Assembly: GCA_934162195.1 (NCBI GenBank)
Contig: CAKPHO010000004.1
Span: 1-64,000, forward strand
DNA length: 64,000 bases
From: an uncultured Bacilli bacterium
GTDB lineage: Bacteria; Bacillota_I; Bacilli_A; RF39; UBA660
Direction: 5' to 3'
The notes under the pieces were generated by a model. It was not told the DNA's origin, ran no database searches, and saw only the letters and a program-made list of their open reading frames with translations. How positions within the stretch are numbered: position 1 is the first letter of the stretch; the number at the start of each line of letters is the position of its first letter. Shown here in pieces: positions 51,852 to 62,147 of the stretch. The position numbers and the translations under genes are program-made.

Positions 51852-54176
51852 TTAAACACTAACTTTATTGTTTATTGACACAATATTAACGTTAGTAATG
51901 CCATTCATACATTTTTCAATTATTTGATTTTCAACTAATTCTTTTATTATCTTACTTATTTTTCTAGCTCCAAATTCTTTATATTTACTTTTTTCAATTA
52001 TTTCAGTTACTACATTTTTAGAGTTAGTTACTTTTATTCCTTTGTTCTTATATTTATTTTTTAATTTTTTTAAATTCATATCAACTATTTTTGTAATATC
52101 TTCTTTATTTAGTGATTTAAAGAAAATAGTAGTATCAATACGATTAATAAACGGTAGAGAAAAATTCTCTTTTAGTTTTTGTTCTATTATACTATTTTTG
52201 TCATTAGAAAAACCAATACTATTTTCATTAAATCCTATATTAGATGTCATTATAATTGTTGTATTATCAAAGCGAACTTCTATCCCCTTAGAATCTTTTA
52301 TTTTTCCTTCATCTAATATTTGAAATAATAAGTTTATAATAGCTGGATGAGCTTTCTCTATTTCATCTAAAATAATAACAGAAAATGGTTTGTTTCTAAC
52401 TTCTTCTAATATATTTTTAGAGTCTGAATATCCAACATATCCTGGAGGAGCTCCTACTATTTTACTGACAGAATGAGCTTCAGAATACTCACTCATATCT
52501 AATTTAATAACATTTTCCTTTCCCACTAGTTCATTACCAAATGTTTTAGCTAAACAAGTTTTACCTATACCACTCGATCCACAAAAGATAATAGAATTAC
52601 ACTTATTTTCATCTACAAATCCCAACTTAATTCTTTTAGCTAGATTTATTAATTTACTGATGGCCTCATCTTGACCAATGATATTACTTTTTAAGTTTTC
52701 TTCAATATTAAAAATTATTTGTTCTTTCTCTTTTAATAATTCGTATACCGGTATTCTAGTTCTTTTATTTATAACAAGTGCAACATCTTCTTTAGATATA
52801 ACTCTTTTATTAGTATCTTTAATAACATCTAATTCTATCTTGTTTATTTTATCCATTAATTCTTTTTCTTTTTTTCTAAATTTTGCTGCACTATCAAAAT
52901 TATTGTTAATAATAGCCTCATTTTTACTATTAATCACAAGTTGTAGATTTTTATTATAATTTTTATATTTTTTTATTTCATCACTTTCTTTTAAACTTGC
53001 AAAGCTACATACCTCATCTAATATATCTATAGATTTATCTGGTTGATTACGATCATATATATATCTTTCAGATAAGTCAACAATCAAATCTATTATTTCT
53101 TCATTTATAATTACGTTGTGATACTTTTCATAAATCGGTTTTAGTTTACTCAATATTTCTTTTACAGTCGCTTTATCAGGAGTTTGTATTAATATTTTTT
53201 GAAATCTTCTATCTAACGCTCCATCTGCCTCTATATACTTTTTATACTCTTCTGTTGTTGTAGCTCCTATACATTTTATTTTACCTCTAGCTAAAGCCGG
53301 CTTAAAAATATTAGAAGCATCTATTGCTCCTTCAGCACCTCCTGCTCCTACTAATGTGTGTATCTCGTCAATAAAAATAATAATATCATCATTATCTTCT
53401 ATTTCTTTTAACACTTTACGCATTCTCTCTTCAAATTCACCACGATATTTAGTACCCGCTACCATAGTAGCCATATCTAAACTTATAATACGTTTGTTTT
53501 TTAATTTCTTAGGGACTTCTCCAAAGGCTACCATTCTACTAAGCTCTTCTACAATTGCTGTTTTCCCTACACCTGCCTCTCCTATTAAGATAGGATTATT
53601 CTTTGTCCTACGACATAATATTTCTAAAAGTCTACTGATTTCTTCATCTCTTCCTATAACAGGATCTAACTCATTATTTAAAGCTTTCTTTGTTAAATCA
53701 TATCCTAGTTCATCAATTAATAGTTTTTTATTTTTTTTAGTTTTAGAAGACATTATTAACTTGTTTGAGAAATCTTTATATAATTTATCAAGATCAATAT
53801 CCATTCCAAGCATTATTCTGATACCAACACCTTCCCCTTCTTCAAGAAGACTTGCAAAAAGATGTTCTACAGTTACATCACCATTATTATTTTCTTTACT
53901 ATCAACTATAGCATTTTCAATTATTCTTTTAAGTAATGGTGTATATAAAAACCATTCCGGATGTTCACTACCAACACCTATAATGTTAGTTATTTCTTTT
54001 TTTAACACATCATAAGTCAAATTATATTCTTTTAGTTTCTTTGAAACAGCATTGTTATCTTTTAAAATAGCTAAAAGTAAGTGTTCACTACCAACATAAG
54101 GATGTTTTAATTCATACATTTCTTCCTTAGCGCTAACTAGTATTTTACGTGCTTCTTCTGTAAATTCTCCAAACAC
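51852..54176 (-). CDS. clpC: ATP-dependent Clp protease ATPase ClpC
   Basis: 774 residues, GTG start (FGEFTEEARKILVSAKEEMYELKHPYVGSEHLLLAIL), N-domain with two Clp repeats. D1: Walker A GEAGVGKTAIVEELSRM, Walker B IIIFIDEIHTLVGAGG. A UVR-like middle (INNNFDSAAKFRKKEKELMDKI). D2: GSSGIGKTCLAKTF and ILDEIEKAHPAIINLLFQIL. The hexamer unfolds substrates for ClpP. The GTG start at 54176 follows GGAGATGAT; the open frame to 54224 is longer. The usual ctsR-mcsA-mcsB partners are not adjacent. Confidence 0.93.
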   Translation of the reverse strand: MFGEFTEEARKILVSAKEEMYELKHPYVGSEHLLLAILKDNNAVSKKLKEYNLTYDVLKKEITNIIGVGSEHPEWFLYTPLLKRIIENAIVDSKENNNGDVTVEHLFASLLEEGEGVGIRIMLGMDIDLDKLYKDFSNKLIMSSKTKKNKKLLIDELGYDLTKKALNNELDPVIGRDEEISRLLEILCRRTKNNPILIGEAGVGKTAIVEELSRMVAFGEVPKKLKNKRIISLDMATMVAGTKYRGEFEERMRKVLKEIEDNDDIIIFIDEIHTLVGAGGAEGAIDASNIFKPALARGKIKCIGATTTEEYKKYIEADGALDRRFQKILIQTPDKATVKEILSKLKPIYEKYHNVIINEEIIDLIVDLSERYIYDRNQPDKSIDILDEVCSFASLKESDEIKKYKNYNKNLQLVINSKNEAIINNNFDSAAKFRKKEKELMDKINKIELDVIKDTNKRVISKEDVALVINKRTRIPVYELLKEKEQIIFNIEENLKSNIIGQDEAISKLINLAKRIKLGFVDENKCNSIIFCGSSGIGKTCLAKTFGNELVGKENVIKLDMSEYSEAHSVSKIVGAPPGYVGYSDSKNILEEVRNKPFSVIILDEIEKAHPAIINLLFQILDEGKIKDSKGIEVRFDNTTIIMTSNIGFNENSIGFSNDKNSIIEQKLKENFSLPFINRIDTTIFFKSLNKEDITKIVDMNLKKLKNKYKNKGIKVTNSKNVVTEIIEKSKYKEFGARKISKIIKELVENQIIEKCMNGITNVNIVSINNKVSV

Positions 54177-54226
54177 ATTATCATCTCCTTTATATTCTAT
54201 GTTATTGTGTAACTTATTTATCATTT

Positions 54227-54397
54227 TTAATCATATATAATCATTGCTGAAAAACAAAATACTTGTTCCTCCGAAAAAACACTAACACTAACTTGATATT
54301 TAATATCTATTACATCACCATCCAAGTCTTTTAAAAAATTATTTACCGCTGCTTCTAAATCTTTTTCATGACCTTCATCAAATATTTTAACCTTCAT
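54227..54397 (-). CDS. cse60: Sporulation protein Cse60
   Basis: 56 residues, too short for many gene finders: MKVKIFDEGHEKDLEAAVNNFLKDL then DVIDIKYQVSVSVFSEEQVFCFSAMIIYD. The pattern VKIFDE-x-HE-x-DLE ... IKY ... SEEQ-x-x-CFSAMI is that of the small sporulation protein Cse60, which in Bacillus is expressed under sigma E. Function unknown. GGTGATTTAA precedes the ATG at 54397. It supports active sporulation gene retention in this lineage. Confidence 0.85.
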   Translation of the reverse strand: MKVKIFDEGHEKDLEAAVNNFLKDLDGDVIDIKYQVSVSVFSEEQVFCFSAMIIYD

Positions 54398-54432
54398 TTA
54401 AATCACCACTATCATTCTAATACCAAAGATAT

Positions 54433-54460
54433 AAAAAAAAAGACGTATTATATCGTCTTC
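54433..54460 (-). terminator. Terminator of the lipoprotein gene
   Basis: Minus strand AAGACG, ATATAATA, CGTCTTTTTTTTT. Confidence 0.85.
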
Positions 54461-54924
54461 TTATAATAAATTGTTTTTTCTTCAATAGCGCTATTAACAT
54501 AATTTATTAATAGTTTAATTTCAGGATGAAAATCCTCTTTATCTTTAGTATAATCAATATATCCAACAAGAACAATTCCTTTATTAGTATCTTCTTCAGT
54601 TCTTTCTACCATTAGGTTAATTGGTTCCTCATCAAAAACACCTATACTCGGAAATCCATCATGTGTTTCCATATTATGACTAACAACAATATTGATATTT
54701 CTCATATCTTCTTTTGGATTATCTAAAACAATTTGATAACTATATTGTGTATCACTTATTTTATCATAAGTTATCTCAATATCACATGGAACATATCCAC
54801 TTGTTTCATTTGATGATAATAAATTATTCATATATTTGTTATAATCTATTGTCATATTATCTTTTACAGCACTACATCCTGTAAGTAATAAAACTGTTGC
54901 CAACACTAATAATATCTTTTTCAT
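54448..54924 (-). CDS. Lipoprotein of unknown function
   Basis: 158 residues with lipobox LLLTGC (Cys 17) after a 16-residue signal. The mature domain is beta-rich (YVPCDIEITYDKISDTQYSYQIVLDNPKEDMRNINIVVSHN, NKGIVLVGYIDYTK, IKLLINYVNSAIEEKTIYYKK). No recognised family. It follows the YgjP-like metallopeptidase gene with two bases between stop and start, so they form one operon. The terminator begins at the stop codon. Confidence 0.8.
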   Translation of the reverse strand: MKKILLVLATVLLLTGCSAVKDNMTIDYNKYMNNLLSSNETSGYVPCDIEITYDKISDTQYSYQIVLDNPKEDMRNINIVVSHNMETHDGFPSIGVFDEEPINLMVERTEEDTNKGIVLVGYIDYTKDKEDFHPEIKLLINYVNSAIEEKTIYYKKTI

Positions 54925-54926
54925 AA

Positions 54927-55562
54927 TTACTCCTTCAATTCTTTCCTGATTCTTTTATAATCTGGTTTATACTTTGCCACCAAATTCCAAAAACTATTTG
55001 AATGATTAAAATGAATTAAATGAGAAAGCTCATGAACAATAACATAATCCAAAGCTTCTAATGGATACTCTATCAGTCTAGAATTAAGGGTTATTGTCTT
55101 ACTTTTAACATTGCATACACCCCAACGAGTTTTCATTTCTCTAATTCTCATTCTATAAAATGGAATTTGCTCCTCGAATTTATTATATAACATTTTATAA
55201 TGTTCGTCAAAAATATTTTGCATCTGCTTTTTGTACCATTTGTCAAATTGTTTTTGATCATGAGCATATATCTTATTTCCTGCAATTTCCACTTCGTCAA
55301 ACAAGTTACCAAACACTAAATCATACTTATTTCCAAAATATAAAATATATTCTTTTTTTTCGATTTCTTTTTTTCTTTTTTCAATCATCTTTATTATATA
55401 TGCTTGATTTTGATTTAAAACATCTAAGATTTGGTTTTTAGATGTTAAATAATTAGTTGTAACTAGTATTGTTAAATCTTCTTTAACCCTAATATATAAA
55501 TTTTTATTATTCTTCTTTTCAATAACTACATCATATATTTCATTGTTTATTTCATACTTCAT
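54927..55562 (-). CDS. YgjP/DUF45-type metallopeptidase-like protein
   Basis: 211 residues. The C-terminal half holds the zinc motif YVIVHELSHLIHFNHSNSFWNLVAKYKPDYKRIRKEL (HExxH plus a later His), and MKTRWGVCNVKSKTITLNSRLI precedes it, as in YgjP-like (SprT-fold) proteins. The N-terminal half contains YEINNEIYDVVIEKKNNKNLYIRVKEDLTILV. Soluble, with no signal peptide. The ATG follows AGGTGACTC. Between a P-type ATPase and a lipoprotein gene. Confidence 0.88.
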   Translation of the reverse strand: MKYEINNEIYDVVIEKKNNKNLYIRVKEDLTILVTTNYLTSKNQILDVLNQNQAYIIKMIEKRKKEIEKKEYILYFGNKYDLVFGNLFDEVEIAGNKIYAHDQKQFDKWYKKQMQNIFDEHYKMLYNKFEEQIPFYRMRIREMKTRWGVCNVKSKTITLNSRLIEYPLEALDYVIVHELSHLIHFNHSNSFWNLVAKYKPDYKRIRKELKE

Positions 55563-55569
55563 GAGTCAC

Positions 55570-57876
55570 CTATTTTTGTAATATTTTATTAAGTCTCTTA
55601 TAAATTTTCTTTTCAAAAAATATTGTATTTACTTTAAGAAGTAGTATGGTGTTTAAAAATAAAACTATCATTACAAGTAACATCCTCAAATTAAATATAG
55701 TTAGAGAAAATAAATTGTTAAGACCAACTACACCAAAAGTAAAGAAAATAATTAGTGTAACAATTAAGAATGTTCTTAATTTATTTAATGGTTTACAAAT
55801 TCTATACAAATGAACAAAACCAGTAAATCCAACTAAAGTAACTGCTATAGTAGATACTTCTTTTGAATCTATATTAAAAATAGAACCAAATATAACTGTA
55901 ATTAAAATATTAATAACAATTGTCATTGCGGTTGGAATTGCAGCCTTAAATATATTATACAAGAAGTTTCCTTTAATAATATCTTTGTTAGGTTCAAGTG
56001 CTAAAATAAATGATGGTATGCCGATTGTAAATGAACTAGTGAGTGTTAATTGAATTGGAATAAAAGGATACTTTAGAGGGAGAAAAACAAATATTAAAGC
56101 AAGTAATGATGCATATACTGTTTTTACTATGAAAAGGCTTGCTGATCTTTCAATGTTGTTAATTGTTCTTCTTCCTTCTTTTACGATTAAAGGCATTGCA
56201 TCAAAATTAGAGTCTAGTAAAACAAGTTCCCCAACATTACGAGCTGCTTCACTACCATTATTTAAAGCTATACTTGAATCAGCTTCTTTTAATGCCAGAA
56301 CATCATTAACTCCATCACCTATCATTGCTACTTTATGCCCTTTTTTCTTTAAAGCATTAATTATAGTTTTCTTTTGATATGGACTAACACGTCCAAATAT
56401 TGAATAATCTTCTACTATCTCTTCTAACTTTTCATCACTTAATTTTGATACATCTTTATACTTTTTAATACCAAGATTTAATCTGTTTGCAATATTTAAA
56501 ATAGTTTTAGGATTATCACCAGATACTATTTTAACATCTACATTTTCTTTTTTAAAATACTCGATTGTTTTCAACACATTTTTTCTGATTTTATCTTGAA
56601 TTAAAATAATTGCAATAGGATAAATATCTTTATATTTTTCTTCTACTAAAAGGACTATTCTTCCTTCTTTAACATATTTATCAATATCATAATCGTTATA
56701 CTTTTCTTTTAATATTATTTCCGGAGCACCTAAAATATATGTTCCTAAAGTTTCAAAGCTAACTTTAGAGTATTTACGATCTGATGAAAATGGTATACTT
56801 TTTTCTACTTTATAATTATTACGAACGCCAAAATAACGGGTTAAAGCAGCCATAGTTTCATTTTCATTATCAAAAACATTACATATTTCACTCATTATTT
56901 CTTTAACATCATATTTTTTATTAGTAAGAGGAATATATTTACTTACTTCCATTACACCTTCCGTAAGAGTACCTGTTTTATCAAAACATATTGTATCAAC
57001 GCGTGCTAAAGATTCAATTGAATATAATTGCTTAATTAAAACTTTATTATGCGCAAGTTTAATCGAACTAACAGCTAAAGCTGTACTAGTAAGTAATACA
57101 AGACCTTCAGGAATCATTGCAACTAATGCGGCTACAACATTTACTATAGCATTAGAAAATGATTGATGAATGATAAAAAATTGGTTGATAAAAAGTAGAA
57201 GTCCTAAAGGAATTATAACTATAGAAACTAACTTTATGATTTTATTTAATGAATTTAAAAGTAAAGAATCTATTTTTTTTATATATTTAGCTCCATTAGT
57301 TATTTTAGATGTATAGTTATCTTCTCCGATATGTATAACTTGGGCTAAACATTTTCCACTTACAATAAAACTTCCAGAAAGAATAGTGTCACCAGTTTTC
57401 TTTGCACGTGGCTTAGATTCTCCCGTTATAAATGATTCATCAACTTCTACTCTACCACTTCTTACAACACTATCAACAACTACTTGATTACCAACTTTAA
57501 AATTTATAATATCATCAATAACAATTTCATTAATACCTATAGTATTTTCTTTTTCATCTCTTTTTACATTTACTTTTGTCTCTGCAATAATAGATAGTTT
57601 ATCTATTTCTATCTTAGCTCTTATTTCTTGAAAAATGCTTATTAATGTATTACATATAACAACGCCTAAAAATAGTAGATTTTTATATGATCCTACTAAA
57701 AAAATTAATAGACCTAAAACTAAATTTAGTAAATTAAAAAGTGTAAATATATTATCTCTTATAATTTCTTTTATACCCTTTGTAGGCACTTCTGAATTAT
57801 AATTAACTAACTTTTGTTTTTTACGAATTTCAACTTGCTTTTTTGTTAACCCTGTATCTATATCTGTGTAATTCAT
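55570..57876 (-). CDS. Cation-transporting P-type ATPase (CtpE/MgtA-like)
   Basis: 768 residues with about ten membrane segments. Actuator domain motif ESFITGESKPRAKK, phosphorylation motif CFDKTGTLTEG, and the hinge MIGDGVNDVLALKEADSSIAL are all complete. The metal-binding helix VAALVAMIPEGLVLLTSTALAVS is of the type found in non-heavy-metal pumps (Ca2+ or Mg2+). No heavy-metal CPx motif is seen, so it is not CopA/ZntA. The ion is not determined. The start at 57876 follows GGAGGCAGTT; the longer frame begins inside that site. Confidence 0.9.
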   Translation of the reverse strand: MNYTDIDTGLTKKQVEIRKKQKLVNYNSEVPTKGIKEIIRDNIFTLFNLLNLVLGLLIFLVGSYKNLLFLGVVICNTLISIFQEIRAKIEIDKLSIIAETKVNVKRDEKENTIGINEIVIDDIINFKVGNQVVVDSVVRSGRVEVDESFITGESKPRAKKTGDTILSGSFIVSGKCLAQVIHIGEDNYTSKITNGAKYIKKIDSLLLNSLNKIIKLVSIVIIPLGLLLFINQFFIIHQSFSNAIVNVVAALVAMIPEGLVLLTSTALAVSSIKLAHNKVLIKQLYSIESLARVDTICFDKTGTLTEGVMEVSKYIPLTNKKYDVKEIMSEICNVFDNENETMAALTRYFGVRNNYKVEKSIPFSSDRKYSKVSFETLGTYILGAPEIILKEKYNDYDIDKYVKEGRIVLLVEEKYKDIYPIAIILIQDKIRKNVLKTIEYFKKENVDVKIVSGDNPKTILNIANRLNLGIKKYKDVSKLSDEKLEEIVEDYSIFGRVSPYQKKTIINALKKKGHKVAMIGDGVNDVLALKEADSSIALNNGSEAARNVGELVLLDSNFDAMPLIVKEGRRTINNIERSASLFIVKTVYASLLALIFVFLPLKYPFIPIQLTLTSSFTIGIPSFILALEPNKDIIKGNFLYNIFKAAIPTAMTIVINILITVIFGSIFNIDSKEVSTIAVTLVGFTGFVHLYRICKPLNKLRTFLIVTLIIFFTFGVVGLNNLFSLTIFNLRMLLVMIVLFLNTILLLKVNTIFFEKKIYKRLNKILQK

Positions 57877-57952
57877 AACTGCCTCCAATCCTATTTTATT
57901 ATATCACGTATACTTGTTTTTTAAAACTTGAAAAAACTTTTTTAATATCAAA

Positions 57953-57988
57953 AATAGCACTTAATCTACTTTAAGATTAAGTGCTACC
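57953..57988 (-). terminator. Terminator beyond the Fic remnant
   Basis: Minus strand TAGCACTTAATCT, TAAAGT, AGATTAAGTGCTA followed by TTTTT, a 13-bp stem. It also isolates the P-type ATPase gene. Confidence 0.82.
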
Positions 57989-58014
57989 TATAAATTTTAC
58001 TTCCAATGTACATT

Positions 58015-58451
58015 TTAATTGTTATTTAAATCAATTCCATCAATGCTTGTATCATAAATTCATTGTTTTAAATCACTATTATCTCCCATTTCATAGAATT
58101 TAATAAGTTTTTCAAAAAATGTTGGTTGATTTTCCTGCGAAATTGTAATTATTCCACAGCCATTATCTATCATTATTTTATTAGCAAATAACATAACACT
58201 TTAAAATCGTAATCAATTTCCTCATTTTCTAATATAAATTGCCACGAATACTTTAAATTATTAATTGCCAAAATCTTATCGACTGTTAAACTATTGACAA
58301 TCCCATCATCATAAATAGCTTGTGTTTCAGGGTAAGTTACTCTAATTCCCTCTAGATTTGCACTTTTCCAAATATAATTAACAATATTTCTTTTGGCAAC
58401 GAGATATATTAAATTTTTTTATTTTTCTCTTAGATTGTTTTCTTTCTTCAT
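58015..58451 (-). pseudogene. Fic-family protein remnant (internal deletion, frame change, stop codons)
   Basis: N-part: MKKENNLREK, a TAA, then KNLIYLVAKRNIVNYIWKSA, NLEGIRVTYPETQAIYDD, INNLKYSWQFILENEEIDYDFK, as in Fic proteins. About 58195 the frame shifts to VMLFANKIMIDNGCGIITIS and FFEKLIKFYEMGDNSDLKQ, TGA, IYDTSIDGIDLNN. The segment with the catalytic HPFxxGNGR motif is missing, so an internal deletion joined the two halves. Other Trp codons are TGG; the TGA at the Trp position echoes the RhuM remnant. No activity is expected. Intact Fic proteins transfer AMP to target proteins. Confidence 0.72.
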
Positions 58452-58624
58452 TTAATTATGGCACAAATGATATATTTTGTCTGTTTTTCCACAAAAACTA
58501 CGGTAAAATAGATAAATCTTCTTTTATGTAATTATAAAAACATTTTAATTTTTAATTTGAAATCATTATTTTTAAAAAGATGTATTAATTTGATATTAAC
58601 AACTATTGTAATATTAATTATATT
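58452..58624. other. Intergenic region with no recognisable gene
   Basis: Strongly AT-rich DNA between the Fic remnant and the CDF gene on its 3' side. I see no ORF, hairpin or repeat that can be supported. Confidence 0.5.
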
Positions 58625-59488
58625 TTAATCATCATATGGATTAACATGAATAGTTATATATTTATTTCTTTCATCATCTTTTTTTAATTTATTTTCTATT
58701 TTTTCTAAAACATCATGACTTCTTTTCAAGCTTAAATTGCCACTCATTCCTACTTCACAAACAATTTTAAAATAATAACCATATTTTATTAATGTAAGTT
58801 TATCAACGCACATTATCTCTTTTTCACTTGTTATTATTTTTCTTATATTTTCTAAATATACAGGATCTATTTCTTGTTCTCCTAAAATATTACTAATATT
58901 TTCTTTTAAAACATCAAATCCTACTTTTACAATAAATAACCCTACTACGATAGTTGCAACCTTATCTGCATATTTAAACCATTCAATTTTATCAGAAAAG
59001 AGCATTAAAATTGTGGATACTAGAACAACAAGCGAACTTAAAACATCCATTGATGACTCGCATCCACTGGATATCAAAATGTTATTCTTATATTCTTTTC
59101 CTTTCCTTGTTATATAATGAGCAAGTAAATATTTAGAAACAATGGTAAACAAACTTACTAAAATTACTAAAATACTAGGAATTACTATTTTATTGTTATA
59201 TGAGTTATATATAATAGAAAATCCTACAAATAAAATAACTAATCCAATTCCAATACTGGTTAAATATTCTAACTTACCATGACCAAAAGGATGTTTTAAA
59301 TCAGCGGGTTTTCTACTAAGTAAATTGCCAAATATTGCAAAAACATCTGTAAATAAATCACTAAAAGAATGAATCCCATCTGCTATAAGTGCTGATGATT
59401 TACCTACTATTCCCACTATTATTTTAATAATAGAAAGAAAAGAATTAACTATCATACTAGTTAACATTACTTTATTTTCTTTTTTCAT
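58625..59488 (-). CDS. Cation diffusion facilitator (CDF) family transporter
   Basis: 287 residues. Five or six membrane segments, with the metal-binding motifs ALIADGIHSFSDLFTDVFAIFG in helix II and SSGCESSMDVLSSLVVLVS in helix V (His/Asp and Ser/Asp pairs). RKPADLKHPFGHGKLEYLTSIG is the conserved helix III start. The C-terminal cytosolic domain (EIDPVYLENIRKIITSEKEIMCVDKL ... IHVNPYD) dimerises. It exports divalent cations such as Zn2+, Mn2+ or Fe2+; the metal is not determined. It ends the polA-CDF pair, three bases downstream of polA. Confidence 0.92.
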   Translation of the reverse strand: MKKENKVMLTSMIVNSFLSIIKIIVGIVGKSSALIADGIHSFSDLFTDVFAIFGNLLSRKPADLKHPFGHGKLEYLTSIGIGLVILFVGFSIIYNSYNNKIVIPSILVILVSLFTIVSKYLLAHYITRKGKEYKNNILISSGCESSMDVLSSLVVLVSTILMLFSDKIEWFKYADKVATIVVGLFIVKVGFDVLKENISNILGEQEIDPVYLENIRKIITSEKEIMCVDKLTLIKYGYYFKIVCEVGMSGNLSLKRSHDVLEKIENKLKKDDERNKYITIHVNPYDD

Positions 59489-59491
59489 AAA

Positions 59492-62083
59492 CTATTTGGC
59501 TTGATACCAATTCTCACCACTTTCTATATCAATTTCTAAAGGAACATTGATATTATAATCTGCATCCATAACACTTTCAATTATTTCACATACTTTTTCT
59601 TTTTCTTCTTTCAAAGTATCAAATATAAGTTCATCATGAACTTGTAAAATCATTTTACTTTTAATATTATTTTCTTTAAATTTTTTATCAACTTCAATCA
59701 TTGCTTTTTTTATAATATCTGCACTAGTACCTTGAATTGGTGTATTTAATGCAATTCTTTCTCCAGCACTTCTTATCATATAATTTTTATTATTTAATTC
59801 AGGAATAATTCTCTTACGATTAAACAAAGTTCTTACATACCCAACTTCTTTTGCTTTAGCAATAGTATCATCCATATATTTTTTTATTCCAGGGTATGTT
59901 TCTAAGTAATTATTAATAAATTCTTTAGCTTCTTTTGTAGACACTCCAATATTTTCTGATAAACCAAAACCACTTATTCCATAAATAATACCAAAATTAA
60001 CAGCTTTAGCTATTCTTCGCATATTTTTAGTAACCATATCAATTGGTATATTAAATATATCACTAGCTGTTTTACTATGAATATCTTTTCCTTCTTTAAA
60101 CGCTTGTTTTAATGCCTCTACATTAGCAATTGATGCTAAAATTCTAAGTTCTATTTGTGAATAATCCGCACTTACGATAATTGAACTAGGTGATGGAATA
60201 AAGGCTTTTCTTATTAATTTTCCGTATTCATCCCTAACTGGTATATTTTGTAAGTTAGGTTCGATTGAAGACAAACGTCCAGTTCTAGTTAAAGCTTGTG
60301 TATAAATAGTATGAACTTTATTATCAGGCATAATACTATTTATTAAACCTTCAATATATGTTGAATTCAATTTTGTTAAATTGCGGTGTTCAATAATTAA
60401 GTTTATAATTGGATGTTTATCTTTTATTTTTTCTAAAACATCTATAGCAGTAGAATATCCCCTAGTACCTTTTTTACCATGAGGTAATCCAAGCTTATCA
60501 AAAAGAATATCACCAAGCTGGAACGGAGATGAAATATTAAACTCTTCTCCAGCAAGATTATAAATATCTTTGCTTAAGAGTTCTAATTTTATTTCTATTT
60601 CTTTACCCATTTCTTCTAAAATACTTTTATCAACATATACACCATTATATTCCATATCACCCAAAACAGTGATTAAAGGATGTTCTATATCATCATATAA
60701 CTCTAACATTTCTTCATCTGTTAACTTATTTAATAATTCTTTTTTGGTTTCATAAACAAATCTAGCTTTATTTATACAGTTTTTAGCCACTTCTATTTCA
60801 TCTGGGATATGTAATTTAACACCCTTACCATAGACATTTTCATAAAAATCTAAATCATATCCCATTTGATTAGAAAGATAAGCAATATCATCTTTTACAT
60901 TATAATCAAGTAAAGAAGACGCTATCATAGTATCAAAATTTACATTGGTAATATCAATATTGTTCCACTTTAAAGCAACATATGTCTTTTTTAAGTCATA
61001 TACACTTTTTACTGTATTAGTAAGTAAGTCTTTACAATCTTTCAAAATAGAAAATGGAATATATAAACTTACATCTTGGTTATAAACACCAGCACCTATT
61101 ATTTCTGATTTATGATAATTAGTTCCTAAAATTTCTAAATAAAAGGCACATTCTTCTATCTTAGGAACTTCATTTATATTCTTAACAATTGTAACGTTAG
61201 TTTCTCTAACTATCTTTTTTTCTTCTTTTTCTTTTTTTAAGAATGAATAAAACTCTAAATCTTCATATAAACTATTTAATTTTTCACTATTTTTTTCTTT
61301 TAAAACTACATCTTTAATGTCTATTTCCATTGGAACATCTCTTACAATAGTAGCAAGGTCAAAACTTTTATAGGCATTATCTTTGTCATCCATTAATTTT
61401 TGCTTAGTAGCGCCTTTTATACTATCTATATTTTGATATATATTATCTAGGCTACCATACTGTTGAAGAAGCTTTAAAGCTGTTTTTTCACCTATTCCTT
61501 TAACGCCCGGAATGTTATCTGAAGAGTCCCCCATAAGTGCTTTAAGATCAATAATTCTAATAGGTTCTATACCATAAGCCTCTTTAAAAGTTTCCTCATT
61601 ATACCTAATATAATCTTTTTGTTTTAATAACTTTATATCAACATCAGAAGAAATTAACTGTAATAAATCCTTATCACTACTTACAATGGTACCAATAAAT
61701 TCATCTTCATCATCACAAAATTTAGCGAATGTTCCGATAATATCATCTGCTTCATAATTATCAATTTCATAGTATTTTATTCCCATATACGTTAATAACT
61801 CTTTAGCAATAGGAAACTGCATTTTTAATTCATCAGGAGTTTCTCCTCTACCACCTTTATAATCAGCATATTTTTCATGCCTAAATGTTTTACCTTTATC
61901 AAACGCAACTATAATGTGAGTAGGATTTTCTTCATGTAATATTTTATTAATCATATTAGTAAATCCAAATAGTGCATTAGTTGGAAAACCTTTACTATTT
62001 TTCATTAAATTGCCAGTATAAGCAGTTGCATAATAACTTCTAAACAATAAGTTATTACCATCTACTAAAATTATCTTCTTCAT
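59492..62083 (-). CDS. polA: DNA polymerase I
   Basis: 863 residues. The N-terminal 5'-nuclease (about 1-290) has LVDGNNLLFRSYYA, VSSDKDLLQLIS, LMGDSSDNIPGVKGIGEKTALKLL. The middle 3'-exonuclease-like domain (about 300-470) has lost its acidic catalytic residues (YLEILGTNYHKSE replaces the D-x-E site), as in many Bacillus enzymes. The polymerase domain has RTGRLSSIEPNLQNIPVRDEYG, ADYSQIELRILA and QVHDELIFD. It fills gaps and removes RNA primers. The ATG follows GGTGATAAC. CDF gene follows. Confidence 0.96.
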   Translation of the reverse strand: MKKIILVDGNNLLFRSYYATAYTGNLMKNSKGFPTNALFGFTNMINKILHEENPTHIIVAFDKGKTFRHEKYADYKGGRGETPDELKMQFPIAKELLTYMGIKYYEIDNYEADDIIGTFAKFCDDEDEFIGTIVSSDKDLLQLISSDVDIKLLKQKDYIRYNEETFKEAYGIEPIRIIDLKALMGDSSDNIPGVKGIGEKTALKLLQQYGSLDNIYQNIDSIKGATKQKLMDDKDNAYKSFDLATIVRDVPMEIDIKDVVLKEKNSEKLNSLYEDLEFYSFLKKEKEEKKIVRETNVTIVKNINEVPKIEECAFYLEILGTNYHKSEIIGAGVYNQDVSLYIPFSILKDCKDLLTNTVKSVYDLKKTYVALKWNNIDITNVNFDTMIASSLLDYNVKDDIAYLSNQMGYDLDFYENVYGKGVKLHIPDEIEVAKNCINKARFVYETKKELLNKLTDEEMLELYDDIEHPLITVLGDMEYNGVYVDKSILEEMGKEIEIKLELLSKDIYNLAGEEFNISSPFQLGDILFDKLGLPHGKKGTRGYSTAIDVLEKIKDKHPIINLIIEHRNLTKLNSTYIEGLINSIMPDNKVHTIYTQALTRTGRLSSIEPNLQNIPVRDEYGKLIRKAFIPSPSSIIVSADYSQIELRILASIANVEALKQAFKEGKDIHSKTASDIFNIPIDMVTKNMRRIAKAVNFGIIYGISGFGLSENIGVSTKEAKEFINNYLETYPGIKKYMDDTIAKAKEVGYVRTLFNRKRIIPELNNKNYMIRSAGERIALNTPIQGTSADIIKKAMIEVDKKFKENNIKSKMILQVHDELIFDTLKEEKEKVCEIIESVMDADYNINVPLEIDIESGENWYQAK

Positions 62084-62147
62084 GTTATCACCATTTTTAT
62101 TATAACATATTTTTTATATATAAAGATATACTAATACTGGTGAAAAT

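Noticed and set aside
53356..54015. Long open frame of 219 codons on the plus strand
   Set aside because: It lies entirely within clpC on the other strand, has no ribosome site, and its translation is Ser/Ile/Leu-rich as expected from the complement of a Lys/Glu/Asp-rich gene.
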